This document shows positions 15,604-25,236 of a stretch of 64,000 nt of DNA, one piece after another (within the stretch, counting starts at the first letter, position 1; every line of letters starts with the position of its first letter). The position numbers and the translations under genes are program-made. The DNA is from an uncultured Eubacteriales bacterium (GTDB taxonomy: Bacteria; Bacillota; Clostridia; Oscillospirales; Oscillospiraceae), in contig CABRZL010000002.1 of the NCBI GenBank assembly GCA_902475435.1, positions 1 through 64,000 on the forward strand, read 5' to 3'. The notes below the pieces were generated by a model, which saw only the letters and a program-made list of their open reading frames with translations, was not told the origin of the DNA and did not search any database.

Positions 15604-17136
15604 ATGAGACATTTGGAAAAGGAAGTCGCCATCCGTCTGACGGATATCACCAAGCGGTTTGGAGATGTGGTGGCCAATCGGGCCATCTCGCTGGAGGTTC
15701 GTCGGGGTGAGATTTTGTCTTTGCTCGGAGAAAATGGAAGCGGCAAGACAACCCTGATGAATATGTTATCCGGGATCTATTTTCCGGACGAGGGACACAT
15801 CTATATAGGGGACCGGGAGGTCACCATTCGTTCTCCGAAGGATGCCATAGAACTGGGAATCGGTATGATCCATCAGCATTTTAAACTCGTGGATGTGCTC
15901 ACAGCGGCGGAGAACATTGTTTTGGGGCTCCGGGAACACGGGAAATTTGACAAAAAGGCCGTTGCGGCAAAGGTAAAGGAAATCAGTGCAAAGTATGGGT
16001 TCTCCATTGATCCGGAGAAAAAAATCTATGATATGAGCGTCTCGGAGAAGCAGACGGTTGAGATCATTAAGGTGCTTTACCGGGGAGCAGATATTTTAAT
16101 TCTGGACGAGCCAACGGCCGTCTTGACGCCCCAGGAGACGGAAAAACTGTTTACTGTGCTCCGGGCCATGAAGGAAGACGGGAAGGCCATCATTATTATT
16201 ACGCATAAGCTTCAGGAAGTGCTGGAATTGTCCGACCGGGTGGCTGTTTTACGGAAGGGCGAGTATGTGGGCATGGTGGAAACCAAGGATGCTACCGCGC
16301 AATCCCTGACGGATATGATGGTGGGACAGGCGACCGTACTCAACATTGATCGGCCGGAGCCAAAGAATCCCCAGAAACTGTTGAGCGTTTCCGGGGTGAC
16401 AGTGATAGATGCAAATGGTGTCAAAAAGCTCGACGAGGTGAGCTTTGAAGCCTATGGCGGAGAAATTCTGGGGATTGCAGGAATTTCCGGCTGTGGACAA
16501 AAAGAGCTTTTAGAAGCGGTAGCGGGACTTCAGCGGGTGGAATCCGGTTCCATTGTGTATCACGGCCCGGATGGAGATCAGGAGCTGGTGGGCAAGTCCA
16601 CGATGGAGATTCGGGAGCTGGGAGTCCGCCTGAGCTTTGTGCCGGAAGACCGGCTGGGCATGGGCCTGGTCGGCAACATGGATATGGCGGGCAATATGAT
16701 GCTCCGTTCTTTCAAACGCGGAAAATTTGGGTTTTCGGATCGAAAGGAGCCGGAGCGGCTGGCGGAGAAGGTCAAAGAGGATCTGGAAGTTGTGACGCCC
16801 AGCATTCAAACCCCGGTTCGCCGTATGTCCGGCGGAAATGTACAGAAAGTCCTGGTAGGGCGGGAGATTGCAGCAAATCCGAAGATTCTCATGACTGCCT
16901 ATGCAGTGCGGGGACTGGATATCGGAACTTCCTATACAATTTACCGACTGCTTACGGAACAGAAGCAGAAAGGTGTTGCAGTGATCTATGTAGGAGAAGA
17001 TCTGGATGTGTTGCTGGAACTGTGCGATAAAATTCTGGTGCTCTGTGGCGGCAAGGTCAGCGGATTGTTGGACGGCCGGACAGCGACCAAAGACCAGGTT
17101 GGCCTGATGATGACAAAGGTAGGGGGTGCGTCATGA
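15604..17136 (+). CDS. BMP-type nucleoside ABC transporter, double ATPase subunit
   Basis: 510-aa cytoplasmic ATPase with two nucleotide-binding domains in tandem, as in the sugar/nucleoside (RbsA-like) class. Domain 1 has Walker A GENGSGKTT (42-50), a degenerate signature MSVSEKQ and Walker B ILILDEPTAVLTP. Domain 2 has a degenerate Walker A (GISGCGQKE), signature MSGGNVQK and the AVRGLDIG motif. It drives import with the two permeases. The start is uncertain: ATG 15604 directly abuts AGAAAGG, whereas TTG 15613 (nine bases on) has better spacing. The 3' end overlaps the first permease by four bases (ATGA). Confidence 0.9.
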   Translation: MRHLEKEVAIRLTDITKRFGDVVANRAISLEVRRGEILSLLGENGSGKTTLMNMLSGIYFPDEGHIYIGDREVTIRSPKDAIELGIGMIHQHFKLVDVLTAAENIVLGLREHGKFDKKAVAAKVKEISAKYGFSIDPEKKIYDMSVSEKQTVEIIKVLYRGADILILDEPTAVLTPQETEKLFTVLRAMKEDGKAIIIITHKLQEVLELSDRVAVLRKGEYVGMVETKDATAQSLTDMMVGQATVLNIDRPEPKNPQKLLSVSGVTVIDANGVKKLDEVSFEAYGGEILGIAGISGCGQKELLEAVAGLQRVESGSIVYHGPDGDQELVGKSTMEIRELGVRLSFVPEDRLGMGLVGNMDMAGNMMLRSFKRGKFGFSDRKEPERLAEKVKEDLEVVTPSIQTPVRRMSGGNVQKVLVGREIAANPKILMTAYAVRGLDIGTSYTIYRLLTEQKQKGVAVIYVGEDLDVLLELCDKILVLCGGKVSGLLDGRTATKDQVGLMMTKVGGAS

Positions 17137-18224
17137 ACAAGAGAGAACCGTTGATTCGCCTCGCAAAGCGCGACGATGTGGGAACCGTACTGGCATGGAC
17201 AATCCGGATTGCTTCCATTCTGGTGGCGCTGGTTTTGTTTGCGGGTCTGATTATTGTGGTAGGATATAATCCTGCTTCCGTCTATGTCGCCATGCTGGAT
17301 GGCTCCATGGGCAGTGCCCTCAATATACAGCAGACCATTAAGATTATGATACCTCTATTGGGGGCGGCATTGGCCATTGCGCCGGCCTTTAAGATGCGGT
17401 TTTGGAATATCGGTGTGGAGGGGCAGATCACCGTAGGCGGTATCTTTGCCACTTACTTTGCCCTGACCTTTCAGAATACATGGCCTTCTGCGCTGCTGCT
17501 GCCTGTCATGTGTGTGGCGGCGGCCATTGGCGGCGGCCTGTGGGGAATGATCCCGGCAGCGTTTCGCGCCAAATGGGGAACCAACGAGACATTGTTTACG
17601 TTAATGCTCAACTACATTGCGATCGGTATCGTGAAGTATTTGCAGGGAGGACCATGGGAGAAGGTGCCCAAAGGAACCCAAATGATCGAGCGGTTTTCAC
17701 AGACCGCCCGGATGCCGAATGTATGGGGTGTGACTGTGGGCGGATTCCTGGTGCTGGCATTGGTTATATTTATGTTCTGTTATCTTCGTTACACAAAGCA
17801 TGGGTATCAAATTGCCGTGGTGGGGGAGAGCGAGGCCACCGCCCGCTATGCAGGCATCAATGTCGGCCGGGTGATTGTCCGTACGATGTTTGTTTCCGGC
17901 GCCATTGCGGGAATTGTGGGATTTATTGTCGTTTCCGGTATCAACTATACCTTGTCGGATTCTGTGGCCGGCGGCGTAGGGTTTACGGGGATTACGGTTG
18001 CCTGGCTGGCACAATTGAATCCCATTGGAATGGTATTTATTTCACTGCTGTTAGCGGTGCTTACCAAGGGAGCATCCACCATCAACACCTTGACTCACAA
18101 TGCATTGCCGGAATCCATGAGCGATATGCTCACGGGACTCATCCTGTTTTGTATGTTGGCCAGTGAGTTTTTCATCCGATACCGTATGATTTTCCGGAAA
18201 AAGCAAAAGGAGGCGGCGAAATGA
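17133..18224 (+). CDS. BMP-type nucleoside ABC transporter permease 1
   Basis: 363-aa permease of the BPD_transp_2 family with about 8-10 membrane segments. It includes NIGVEGQITVGG near 91-102 and the family's central GESEATARYAGINV cytoplasmic loop (about 230-243), which couples to the ATPase. Overlaps the ATPase gene and the next permease by ATGA junctions, so all three are translationally coupled. It probably imports nucleosides. Confidence 0.9.
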   Translation: MNKREPLIRLAKRDDVGTVLAWTIRIASILVALVLFAGLIIVVGYNPASVYVAMLDGSMGSALNIQQTIKIMIPLLGAALAIAPAFKMRFWNIGVEGQITVGGIFATYFALTFQNTWPSALLLPVMCVAAAIGGGLWGMIPAAFRAKWGTNETLFTLMLNYIAIGIVKYLQGGPWEKVPKGTQMIERFSQTARMPNVWGVTVGGFLVLALVIFMFCYLRYTKHGYQIAVVGESEATARYAGINVGRVIVRTMFVSGAIAGIVGFIVVSGINYTLSDSVAGGVGFTGITVAWLAQLNPIGMVFISLLLAVLTKGASTINTLTHNALPESMSDMLTGLILFCMLASEFFIRYRMIFRKKQKEAAK

Positions 18225-19204
18225 CCTTTTTTGTAAACTTCTTTGTGGCCGCCGTCCTGATGGGAACTACGCTGATGTACGGCACCTTGGGTGAAATTTT
18301 AACAGAAAAAGTAGGAAACATGAACCTGGGCGTGGAGGGACTGATCTATATGGGTGGTTCCACGGGACTCATTGCGGCATTCCTCTATGAACGGGCTGTA
18401 GGAGACAGCGCCATTCCCATGGTGGCGGTTGTACTGGCATTTCTGGCGGCGTTTCTGGCAGCAGGATTGGGAAGCCTGCTCTATTCCTTTCTGACCATCA
18501 CCCTTCGTACCAATCAGAATGTCACAGGTTTGGCGCTGACTATCTTTGGCGTGGGGTACGGAGAGTTCTTCGGCGAGTATTTTCGGGGCATTGGAGGCGG
18601 TCGGCTTCAGATTTCCGAAGCGGCGGGCGCGATCTTCTCTCAGCCACTGCTGCCGCAGTTTCTCCGGGATATTCCGGTGGTTGGGAAGCTGCTTTTTTCC
18701 TATAATTTTATGATCTATTTGGTGCTGGTCATCGCGGTGGGCATGGCCTGGTACTTTGCTCGTACCCGCAGTGGATTGAGCCTGCGGGCGGTAGGCGAGG
18801 ACCCGGCGACGGCTGATGCAGCCGGCATCAATGTTACTAAGTATAAATATCTGGCCACCTGCCTTGGCGGCGGCATTTGCGGCCTTGGCGGCCTGTATTT
18901 TACCATGGTATCCGGCGGAGGAAACTGGTCTGCAGGTGCAATGGACGGCAAGGGCTGGTTAGCGGTGGCACTGGTGATCTTTGCTCTGTGGCGGCCGCTG
19001 CGGGCTGTGTGGGGTTCCATTGTGTTTGGCGCCCTGATGATTATGTATATGCGTGTAACGCAAATCCATATTCCAACGGAAATTTATAAAATTCTTCCCT
19101 ATGTCGTGACTGTGATCGTGCTCATCAGCATTTCCATTCGGCAGAAACGAGAGAATCAGCCGCCTGCCAGTCTTGGAAACGCCTATTTCCGGGAAGAACG
19201 ATAA
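18221..19204 (+). CDS. BMP-type nucleoside ABC transporter permease 2
   Basis: 327-aa partner permease, BPD_transp_2 family. It has MNLGVEGLIYMGG near the N-terminus and the loop GEDPATADAAGINV (about 190-203), parallel to its partner; the two form the heterodimeric membrane pore. Last gene of the operon, followed by a strong terminator. With the binding protein and ATPase it makes a complete importer, probably for nucleosides by analogy with NupABC/PnrABCDE systems. Confidence 0.9.
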   Translation: MTFFVNFFVAAVLMGTTLMYGTLGEILTEKVGNMNLGVEGLIYMGGSTGLIAAFLYERAVGDSAIPMVAVVLAFLAAFLAAGLGSLLYSFLTITLRTNQNVTGLALTIFGVGYGEFFGEYFRGIGGGRLQISEAAGAIFSQPLLPQFLRDIPVVGKLLFSYNFMIYLVLVIAVGMAWYFARTRSGLSLRAVGEDPATADAAGINVTKYKYLATCLGGGICGLGGLYFTMVSGGGNWSAGAMDGKGWLAVALVIFALWRPLRAVWGSIVFGALMIMYMRVTQIHIPTEIYKILPYVVTVIVLISISIRQKRENQPPASLGNAYFREER

Positions 19205-19209
19205 GAAGA

Positions 19210-19239
19210 AAGAAGGTCCTGTGGTCAGGGCCTTCTTTT
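19210..19239 (+). terminator. Terminator of the ABC transporter operon
   Basis: 12-bp stem (19210-19221 with 19226-19237, one G-U), TGGT loop, ends in TTTT. Confidence 0.85.
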
Positions 19240-19273
19240 ACAATATCTTTTCTGAGGTTTTACGGCGGGCAAG

Positions 19274-19302
19274 TTGTATTTTTCCGGCCATTGGGGTACA
19301 AT
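19274..19302 (+). promoter_or_regulatory. Promoter of the YuiD-like gene
   Basis: -35 TTGTAT (19274-19279), 17-bp spacer, -10 TACAAT (19297-19302). Confidence 0.6.
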
Positions 19303-19337
19303 TTGATTGAAGAACAGGAGCAAAAGGGGAATTTTAT

Positions 19338-19802
19338 ATGAGCGAGGTATTGCGGGATGCAATTGGGAACCCGTGTGTAGTGGCGCCAGTTGCCGCCTGG
19401 ATTTTGTCGCAGCTGTTAAAATTTCTGTTGACCGCTGCAAAAACCGGAGACTTTCTGCCAGAGCGACTGGTGGGAAGCGGCGGAATGCCCTCGGCCCATG
19501 GAGCTACAGTCTGTGCATTGGCGACGTCCATTGGACTCACTTCCGGGGTTGGCGGAAATGATTTTGCGCTGGCGGCAATTTTTGCATTGGTGGTTATGTA
19601 TGATGCCCGCGGCGTCCGACGGGAGGCGGGGCGACATGCCAGAGCGCTGAATCTGCTGTCCGCCCGGGCAGCTGCGGAAGGCAGCCCGCTGCCTGAGGAC
19701 AAGCCCTTTCATGAGTTGGTTGGACATACGATACCGCAGGTGCTGCTGGGGGCGGCATTGGGGGCCTTGGTTGCAATCGCAGTGTGTCATGTTATGGGAT
19801 GA
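19338..19802 (+). CDS. Divergent PAP2 family protein (YuiD/DUF212)
   Basis: 154-aa membrane protein with the signature GGMPSAHGATVCALATSIG (about residues 50-68) and MYDARGVRREAGRHA (about 94-108). These correspond to acid-phosphatase-like active-site motifs of the divergent PAP2 family. A lipid phosphatase role has been suggested for the family but is not established. AAAGGGG precedes the ATG. Monocistronic, with its own promoter and terminator. Confidence 0.88.
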   Translation: MSEVLRDAIGNPCVVAPVAAWILSQLLKFLLTAAKTGDFLPERLVGSGGMPSAHGATVCALATSIGLTSGVGGNDFALAAIFALVVMYDARGVRREAGRHARALNLLSARAAAEGSPLPEDKPFHELVGHTIPQVLLGAALGALVAIAVCHVMG

Positions 19803-19856
19803 GTGTGTTTTTCAGGCACGGCCCGCTCTGTCAGTATGATAGATGAAAAGCAGTGA

Positions 19857-19900
19857 AAAGCCACATCGTGGAGGTATATCCTTCATGATGTGGCTTTTTT
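19857..19900. terminator. Bidirectional terminator between YuiD-like gene and dnaI
   Basis: 15-bp stem (19857-19871 with 19884-19898), inner AGG/CCT pairs, A run on the left and T6 on the right. It serves both convergent transcription units. Confidence 0.85.
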
Positions 19901-19906
19901 ATTTTG

Positions 19907-20896
19907 CTATTGTTGTGACTTCAGCCGCCGAATGTCCTGTCCTGCGAAGCTTAGAATATCGAATTCCCCGGCCAGTCGAGAGGTAATTTGCGGCGTATAT
20001 CGGCTGGAGAGTTGTTCAATGTTGTAGTTGGTAGAAATAATGGTGGGAATTTTGGCCATAATTCGGCCGTTGACAATGCTATAAAGAGCCGGGGCAATAA
20101 AGCTGGTGGGCATTTCCGTGCCGAGATCGTCCAAAATCAAAAGATCGCACTCCATAATTCGTTCAGCCATACGGAGTTCCTCTTCCGTGCCGCCGCCAAA
20201 CTTCTGTTTTTCCAGACAGGAAAATATATGAATGGCAGTGTCATAGACCACGCTATAGCCGCGGGCCACCACTTCGCGCGCAATGCAGGCAGATAGAAAT
20301 GTTTTGCCCAAACCCGGTGCGCCGCTCATCAGCAGATTTTTTGCGCGCTTTGGAGTAAAGTGGCTTGCATAGTTGACGCAGGATTCATAAATCAGTTCCA
20401 TTTGCATCCGAGGGGAAATCCCTGTGGCAGGATTCACTGCGGTGGGATAATAATCCAGGGAAAAGTCGTCAAAACTGGCGTTCTGATTCAGCAGACTGGT
20501 CAGTTCCTTTCGCTGCTCCTCCTGACAAAACTGCTCCAAACAGGAGCACATCTTTTCTCCTACATAGCCGGTATCGCTGCAAGTCCGGCACATGGGGCCG
20601 TCCTGAAGCACATTGGTTGCGTAGCCGGCCTGCTGCAGTAGGGCATCTCGCTGTCGTTGCAGCGTTAGGTTTTTCTCGCGAATTTTTGACATGGCCTCCT
20701 TTGGATCTTCTCCATAACGAAAGGCATGAGCCATTACGTCGGCCATGGTCTGACGAATTTGCTGGTCGATTTGCGCCACTTCCGGAAGCGCTTCGTAAAT
20801 CTCAGCCAGGCGGCGACGCTGAGCTTGACGATGCTGATCCACCGCCTCGGCGTAACGGTTTCTGGCCCGGACCAGCACTTCCTTTTCGTATCCCAT
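19907..20896 (-). CDS. dnaI: DnaI/DnaC-type helicase loader ATPase
   Basis: 329-aa AAA+ ATPase that loads the replicative helicase DnaB/DnaC onto DNA. An N-terminal coiled helical part contains four cysteines (CRTC at about 99-102 and CSC) that resemble the zinc-binding domain of Bacillus DnaI. Walker A is GAPGLGKT (about 192-199), Walker B is LLILDDLGTE, with an STNY sensor segment. Last gene of the seven-gene operon. It starts 4 bp after dnaD ends, with AAGGAGG overlapping the dnaD 3' end. Confidence 0.88.
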   Translation of the reverse strand: MGYEKEVLVRARNRYAEAVDQHRQAQRRRLAEIYEALPEVAQIDQQIRQTMADVMAHAFRYGEDPKEAMSKIREKNLTLQRQRDALLQQAGYATNVLQDGPMCRTCSDTGYVGEKMCSCLEQFCQEEQRKELTSLLNQNASFDDFSLDYYPTAVNPATGISPRMQMELIYESCVNYASHFTPKRAKNLLMSGAPGLGKTFLSACIAREVVARGYSVVYDTAIHIFSCLEKQKFGGGTEEELRMAERIMECDLLILDDLGTEMPTSFIAPALYSIVNGRIMAKIPTIISTNYNIEQLSSRYTPQITSRLAGEFDILSFAGQDIRRLKSQQ

Positions 20897-20900
20897 GAGG

Positions 20901-21818
20901 TCATTCCTCCTTCAAAGAGTCCCGAAGCTGCTGAAGTTTGGCAATGGCGCTGAGTTCACTCTGCCCCAATGTATAGCCGTTGTTGGATTGTGGGGCTGGA
21001 TGATCTCCGGATTGTACCTGGGACAGGGTGTGCAGCCCTTTTTCATGCCAGTTTAACAGGATTTTATTCATATAGCGCCAAGCCAGTTTCCCTGTGGAGA
21101 CGATAGTTTTTTCGTAGGCGCACTGAATGGCAGCCGGTTCAAAGCCCATTTCCAGCCAGGATTGTATGTAATTCCGCTCGGATTCCACCAAGGGGCGGTC
21201 CAACTGCATGAGTTTTTTTACTTGGGCTTCCGGCGTCATAAGGGATAGCTTGCGGCTGATATAGTCAGAAGCCCGTTCCAGAGTTACAATTCCCTGGTTG
21301 GCCCAAACATAGCATTCGCGTTCTATGGTTCGCATCGTGACGGTGCGGTTTGTGCCATGGGTACGATTATAATACTCGTTGCGTTGCAGACAATAAGTGA
21401 GCACCATGCTGACCACTTCCGGTGGCATTTTCAGATAATCCCGAATGGATAAAAGGACTTTTAACTCCTCTGAGGTCAGGACGCGTCCCAGCCGCCGGCT
21501 GATTTCACCCTGCAACAGGGTAAAAGAAGCGTCTTGCGCAGCAAAAGCTGCAACGGCTTCGCTGGTATAAACGGGTGCACGTGCCTTGTCATACCGATTT
21601 GCAGCAGGCTTTATTTCCATGAGGCCCAGCTGCTTGAGCAAAGATTCCGCCCAACCCAGAGCCTGTGTGGAAAGATGCAGCTGTTCCTGTGCATGAGCAA
21701 GCCGAAAATCACCGGTGGACTTCATATAGAGGTAAACCAGAGCGGCGTCGCCGCTGCCGGCAGAGAGAAGTTTTGCTGTTTCCTGAGGTGTCAGGGTAAT
21801 ATAATCCAGTGGTTCCAT
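20901..21818 (-). CDS. dnaD: DnaD-domain replication initiation protein
   Basis: 305-aa protein with an N-terminal winged-helix-like region (about 5-90) and a C-terminal DnaD-like domain (about 120-280). The latter includes LARPLVESERNYIQSW-type helices and a YMNKILLNWHEKG ending, matching the YxxxILxxW motif that binds DNA in DnaD/DnaB proteins. It acts with DnaI in helicase loading at oriC. GGAGG lies 10 nt before the ATG at 21818; a TTG at 21827 is too close to it. It follows pbp2 with almost no gap. Confidence 0.85.
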   Translation of the reverse strand: MEPLDYITLTPQETAKLLSAGSGDAALVYLYMKSTGDFRLAHAQEQLHLSTQALGWAESLLKQLGLMEIKPAANRYDKARAPVYTSEAVAAFAAQDASFTLLQGEISRRLGRVLTSEELKVLLSIRDYLKMPPEVVSMVLTYCLQRNEYYNRTHGTNRTVTMRTIERECYVWANQGIVTLERASDYISRKLSLMTPEAQVKKLMQLDRPLVESERNYIQSWLEMGFEPAAIQCAYEKTIVSTGKLAWRYMNKILLNWHEKGLHTLSQVQSGDHPAPQSNNGYTLGQSELSAIAKLQQLRDSLKEE

Positions 21819-21823
21819 CCCCG

Positions 21824-23869
21824 TCAATCCTCCGTCATTGTGTTTTCCTGCTCAATTTCCTGAGCCGGATACTGTGAGTTGAAATAGTAATCTAAAATAT
21901 CCTCAGCAACTCCGGCAAAGTTACTGCCGGAAGCGCCGTGCTCTACATAGATGGCAATTACAATTTCCGGGTCATCTGCCGGAGCCCAGCAGACGAAAGC
22001 GCCGTTGTCGGAACCGCCGGAACCATGCTGCGCCGTTCCGGTTTTTGCACAGACTTCGATGGGATAACTGCTGAGCGCCGAGCCGGTGCCTTCCGTGACG
22101 CACTGCCGCATGCCCTCATAGATTACCTGATATTCGCTGGCGCTGAGCAGATTGGTAGCGCTTGGAACATAGTCATTCCCTTCTACCAGAGTTTGGAAAT
22201 CAGAAGAAACTGCGCGGCGAAGAAATGTTGCTTTATAAAGGGTGCCGCCGTTGGCCAGGGCGGAAACGTATCGGCAAAGCTGCAATGGCGTCACCTGTGT
22301 ATCGGACTGACCGATCGCTGCAGTGGCAGTATCGGCGTCATACCAGGAGGAATAGTCCGTATCGCCGTAAAGTTCTTCTTTCAATTCCGGAGAGGCCATT
22401 CGACCGCTGCTGGTGGAGACCTCGGAACCGGGATCCTGGCCAATGCCGAAGGCTTCAGCTACCGCATCAATATTGTTAATACCTGCCATCATGCCTACGG
22501 TATAGAAATAGATGTTACAGGACTGGGCAAGGGCGCCGCGCATATCCTGAATCCCGTGGACGCCGCCCTGTTTCGCAATCCAACAGCCCAGCGTGGTTCC
22601 GTCGGAGAATTCGTAATAGCCTTCACCGTCGACGGTGTAATTGGCGCTAATGCCGGCACGCATGGCGGCAATGGAAGTAATCATCTTAAAAGTAGAACCA
22701 GGAGGATAGGCGTCCAATAGGGCGCGATTCCGCAAGGGGGAAACCTCGGCCTCCGCAAGCTCGTTATATTTGGTGAAATATTCGCTGGGGTCGTAGGTTG
22801 GATAGTTAGCGGCGGCCAACACTTCTCCGTTTCTGGGATCCATGACCACTACAGCGCCAGCATCCGCGTCATATCCGTCCACGCCTTCTCCTTTCGATTC
22901 GACCAGAGCTTGAATATGACTGGCCAGGGATTTTTCCGCAACTTCCTGAAGACCAATATCGATGGTGGTAATTACATTGGATCCGCTTTGCGGTTCGACT
23001 TCCCAATATTCATCCAATACCGTCCCATCGGCGGCAACTGTAACCACTTTTACACCGTCGGTACCGTGCAGATATTCTTCAAAAGCGGCTTCCAGACCGT
23101 CTTGTCCCACTTTGGCATCCAGTGCGTATCCCAAGGCTTCATAGGTTTCGGTTTGGGATTCGGTCATGGCGCCTACATGGCCCAGAAGCTGGGCGGCAAA
23201 AGACGTGTTGTATTCCCGGACTGTGGTTGTGGTGACGTCCATGCCGGGAATGGCCAGTTCCTTCAAAATGGCCAACTGATCGGCGGTTACATCCTCAGCC
23301 AAAGTATATGTGTCGGTGTAGGCATAAGTTGGCAGGTCCAGCTCATACCGAAGACCCATAACCATTCGAGCCTGTTCTTCAGTATATTCTTCAGGAATAT
23401 GGTAGACGGATTTGAGCTTCTTTGCCAGATTTTCCGCCGTCATATCAGCGTCCCATTCCCGGCCTAGTAGAAACCGCCGGAATGTGTAGTTGGGGGTTTC
23501 TTCGGTATAGGTATATGGCGTGGTGGTAGACAGCGGGAGGCTGTCGTTATATTCAATGCCGTATTTCTTACAGGTTTCCGCCAGTTCCAGCAGTGCGCCG
23601 TTCGGGTCTTCAGAATTGAAGAGCACAAAGCTGTTGATAATCACATTGTAAGTTGCGCGATTGCTCACCAATACGGTGCCGTGACGATCAAGGATTTCGC
23701 CACGGGCGGCGGAGACGGTTTGCGTATAGGTAGTAGTACTGGAACTTCCGTAGGCATTTGTTTCATTTTCCGTGAGTTGAAGGCCGAACAAGCGAACGGT
23801 ATAGACGGCTGCCACAAGACAAATTAAAACGACAACAATGCCAATTCGAAAGCGATAAAGTCTATCCAT
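21824..23869 (-). CDS. mrdA: Penicillin-binding protein 2 (elongasome transpeptidase)
   Basis: 681-aa class B PBP that cross-links peptidoglycan in the elongation machinery. It has one N-terminal membrane anchor (about 8-28), a PBP dimerisation domain (about 55-310) and a transpeptidase domain with all three motifs: SxxK (STFK), SxN (SCN) and KTG (KTGTAQ). The extracytoplasmic part is very acidic and Thr/Tyr-rich. ATG 23869 follows TGGAGG and overlaps the mreD stop by eight bases. mreC-mreD-mrdA is the classical order of the cell-shape cluster. Confidence 0.93.
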   Translation of the reverse strand: MDRLYRFRIGIVVVLICLVAAVYTVRLFGLQLTENETNAYGSSSTTTYTQTVSAARGEILDRHGTVLVSNRATYNVIINSFVLFNSEDPNGALLELAETCKKYGIEYNDSLPLSTTTPYTYTEETPNYTFRRFLLGREWDADMTAENLAKKLKSVYHIPEEYTEEQARMVMGLRYELDLPTYAYTDTYTLAEDVTADQLAILKELAIPGMDVTTTTVREYNTSFAAQLLGHVGAMTESQTETYEALGYALDAKVGQDGLEAAFEEYLHGTDGVKVVTVAADGTVLDEYWEVEPQSGSNVITTIDIGLQEVAEKSLASHIQALVESKGEGVDGYDADAGAVVVMDPRNGEVLAAANYPTYDPSEYFTKYNELAEAEVSPLRNRALLDAYPPGSTFKMITSIAAMRAGISANYTVDGEGYYEFSDGTTLGCWIAKQGGVHGIQDMRGALAQSCNIYFYTVGMMAGINNIDAVAEAFGIGQDPGSEVSTSSGRMASPELKEELYGDTDYSSWYDADTATAAIGQSDTQVTPLQLCRYVSALANGGTLYKATFLRRAVSSDFQTLVEGNDYVPSATNLLSASEYQVIYEGMRQCVTEGTGSALSSYPIEVCAKTGTAQHGSGGSDNGAFVCWAPADDPEIVIAIYVEHGASGSNFAGVAEDILDYYFNSQYPAQEIEQENTMTED

Positions 23870-24374
23870 GGAATCCTCCAATTCGAGAGATATAAGCGGT
23901 TAAGGGATAAAAAAGAAAACAGAAGACCAGAGCGATCAGCATTTCCGGTAAAAATGTGGTAATTAGTGCGACGGCGGGAATCGTGCCCGAAAATACGGAC
24001 ACCAAGGCATGAAGCCCATCCGTTAGCAGCAGCGCAGGGATGCTGATGCACAGGGCGGTTTTGATGCCGCGCAGCAAAAAACGTTCTGTAATAAAGCCGG
24101 CCAGTGTGCCGATTACCGTGAGAATGACGATACACCAGGCACCGAAGTAGCTTAATTCGGTACTCCAAGCCCAAATGCACCCGCCGATCAGGCCGAAGAT
24201 GCAGCCGCGCTGGGAGCCTTCGAATAGACTGATGCAGGACACCGCCACCGGCATTATGCTGGGGACCAGCCCCAGATGCAGACTTCCGAAAACCGAAGTC
24301 TGTAACAATTCTGCCAAAACTAAAAGCAATGCATACAGCGCCATTCTGACGCGAAATTGTGTTTTGCTGGACAT
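23862..24374 (-). CDS. mreD: Rod-shape-determining protein MreD
   Basis: 170-aa integral membrane protein with about five segments, in the canonical position between mreC and the class B PBP. MreD belongs to the elongasome that positions lateral wall synthesis. AAAGGAG is 8 nt before the ATG at 24374. Its sequence is weakly conserved, as is usual for MreD, so the name rests on both topology and context. Confidence 0.88.
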   Translation of the reverse strand: MSSKTQFRVRMALYALLLVLAELLQTSVFGSLHLGLVPSIMPVAVSCISLFEGSQRGCIFGLIGGCIWAWSTELSYFGAWCIVILTVIGTLAGFITERFLLRGIKTALCISIPALLLTDGLHALVSVFSGTIPAVALITTFLPEMLIALVFCFLFYPLTAYISRIGGFHG

Positions 24375-24393
24375 GGGATGCTCCTTTCCCGCG

Positions 24394-25236
24394 TCAGTCG
24401 TTGATATCAAAGGATTTGATAATGAAAACCTGTTCCACGCTGTTTATATCGACGGTAGGCGTAATCACAGCATATTTTGCCACGTTGATTTCATCGTCGC
24501 CCACATCGGTGACCGTTCCGATCACCAGCCCGGAAGGATAGATATCGCCGTCGCCGGAGGTGAGCAGCTGATCGCCGTTCCGAATGGTGGCGGAGGAACT
24601 GATATAACTGGCAAGCAGAGTGCCTTCCCGCATCAGCTCAAAACTACCCTGGGCAATGCAGCTGTATCCGCTGCCGAAAATATAGGCGCCGATTTCAGAG
24701 GTAGTATCAAGGATCGTGGTGACAGTGGACCAGTTTGTTCCGGTTTCTGTAATGAGACCGATCACCTGGCCGTCGGCTGTAATGGCGCACATACCGGCCT
24801 CCAGTCCGGCCGAGGAGCCCTTGGAAATCGTCATGACGCTGCCATAGCTGGAGCTGTCCCAGGAGACGACATTGGCAATCTCAAAGGTAAAGTCCGTGTG
24901 TTTTTCCCGTAGGGACAACAGACTGCGAAAATGTTCGTTTTCTTCCTTGTAGGTTTGTGAATCGCGAATGTCCTGATTTTGCTGTGCCATCTCTACGCGA
25001 AGCTGTTCGTTTTCTGCGGCCAGCATTTCATATCCAAAAATATAGTTGTACAGATTTTCTGCTTTACGGACCAAAATGGTGGCGGCATTTTTAACCGGAG
25101 TCATGACAATGGATACCGCATTGTTCATGGGAGAAGCGCTTCCGGGGCGCAGGATAATAAATCCCATGGTAATAAGGGCAGCCAGCGCTGCAACAACCAG
25201 CACAACACGGATTCTTGTATTGAAGAATTTTTTCAT
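24394..25236 (-). CDS. mreC: Rod-shape-determining protein MreC
   Basis: 280-aa bitopic protein: an N-terminal membrane segment (about 9-28), a coiled coil (about 62-110, rich in Glu/Gln/Leu) and the beta-barrel MreC domain containing SSAGLEAGMCAITADGQVIG-type repeats and LTSGDGDIYPSGLVIG. It scaffolds the elongasome outside the membrane. GGAGG precedes the ATG, which overlaps the maf stop (ATGA). No mreB is present in this operon. Confidence 0.92.
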   Translation of the reverse strand: MKKFFNTRIRVVLVVAALAALITMGFIILRPGSASPMNNAVSIVMTPVKNAATILVRKAENLYNYIFGYEMLAAENEQLRVEMAQQNQDIRDSQTYKEENEHFRSLLSLREKHTDFTFEIANVVSWDSSSYGSVMTISKGSSAGLEAGMCAITADGQVIGLITETGTNWSTVTTILDTTSEIGAYIFGSGYSCIAQGSFELMREGTLLASYISSSATIRNGDQLLTSGDGDIYPSGLVIGTVTDVGDDEINVAKYAVITPTVDINSVEQVFIIKSFDIND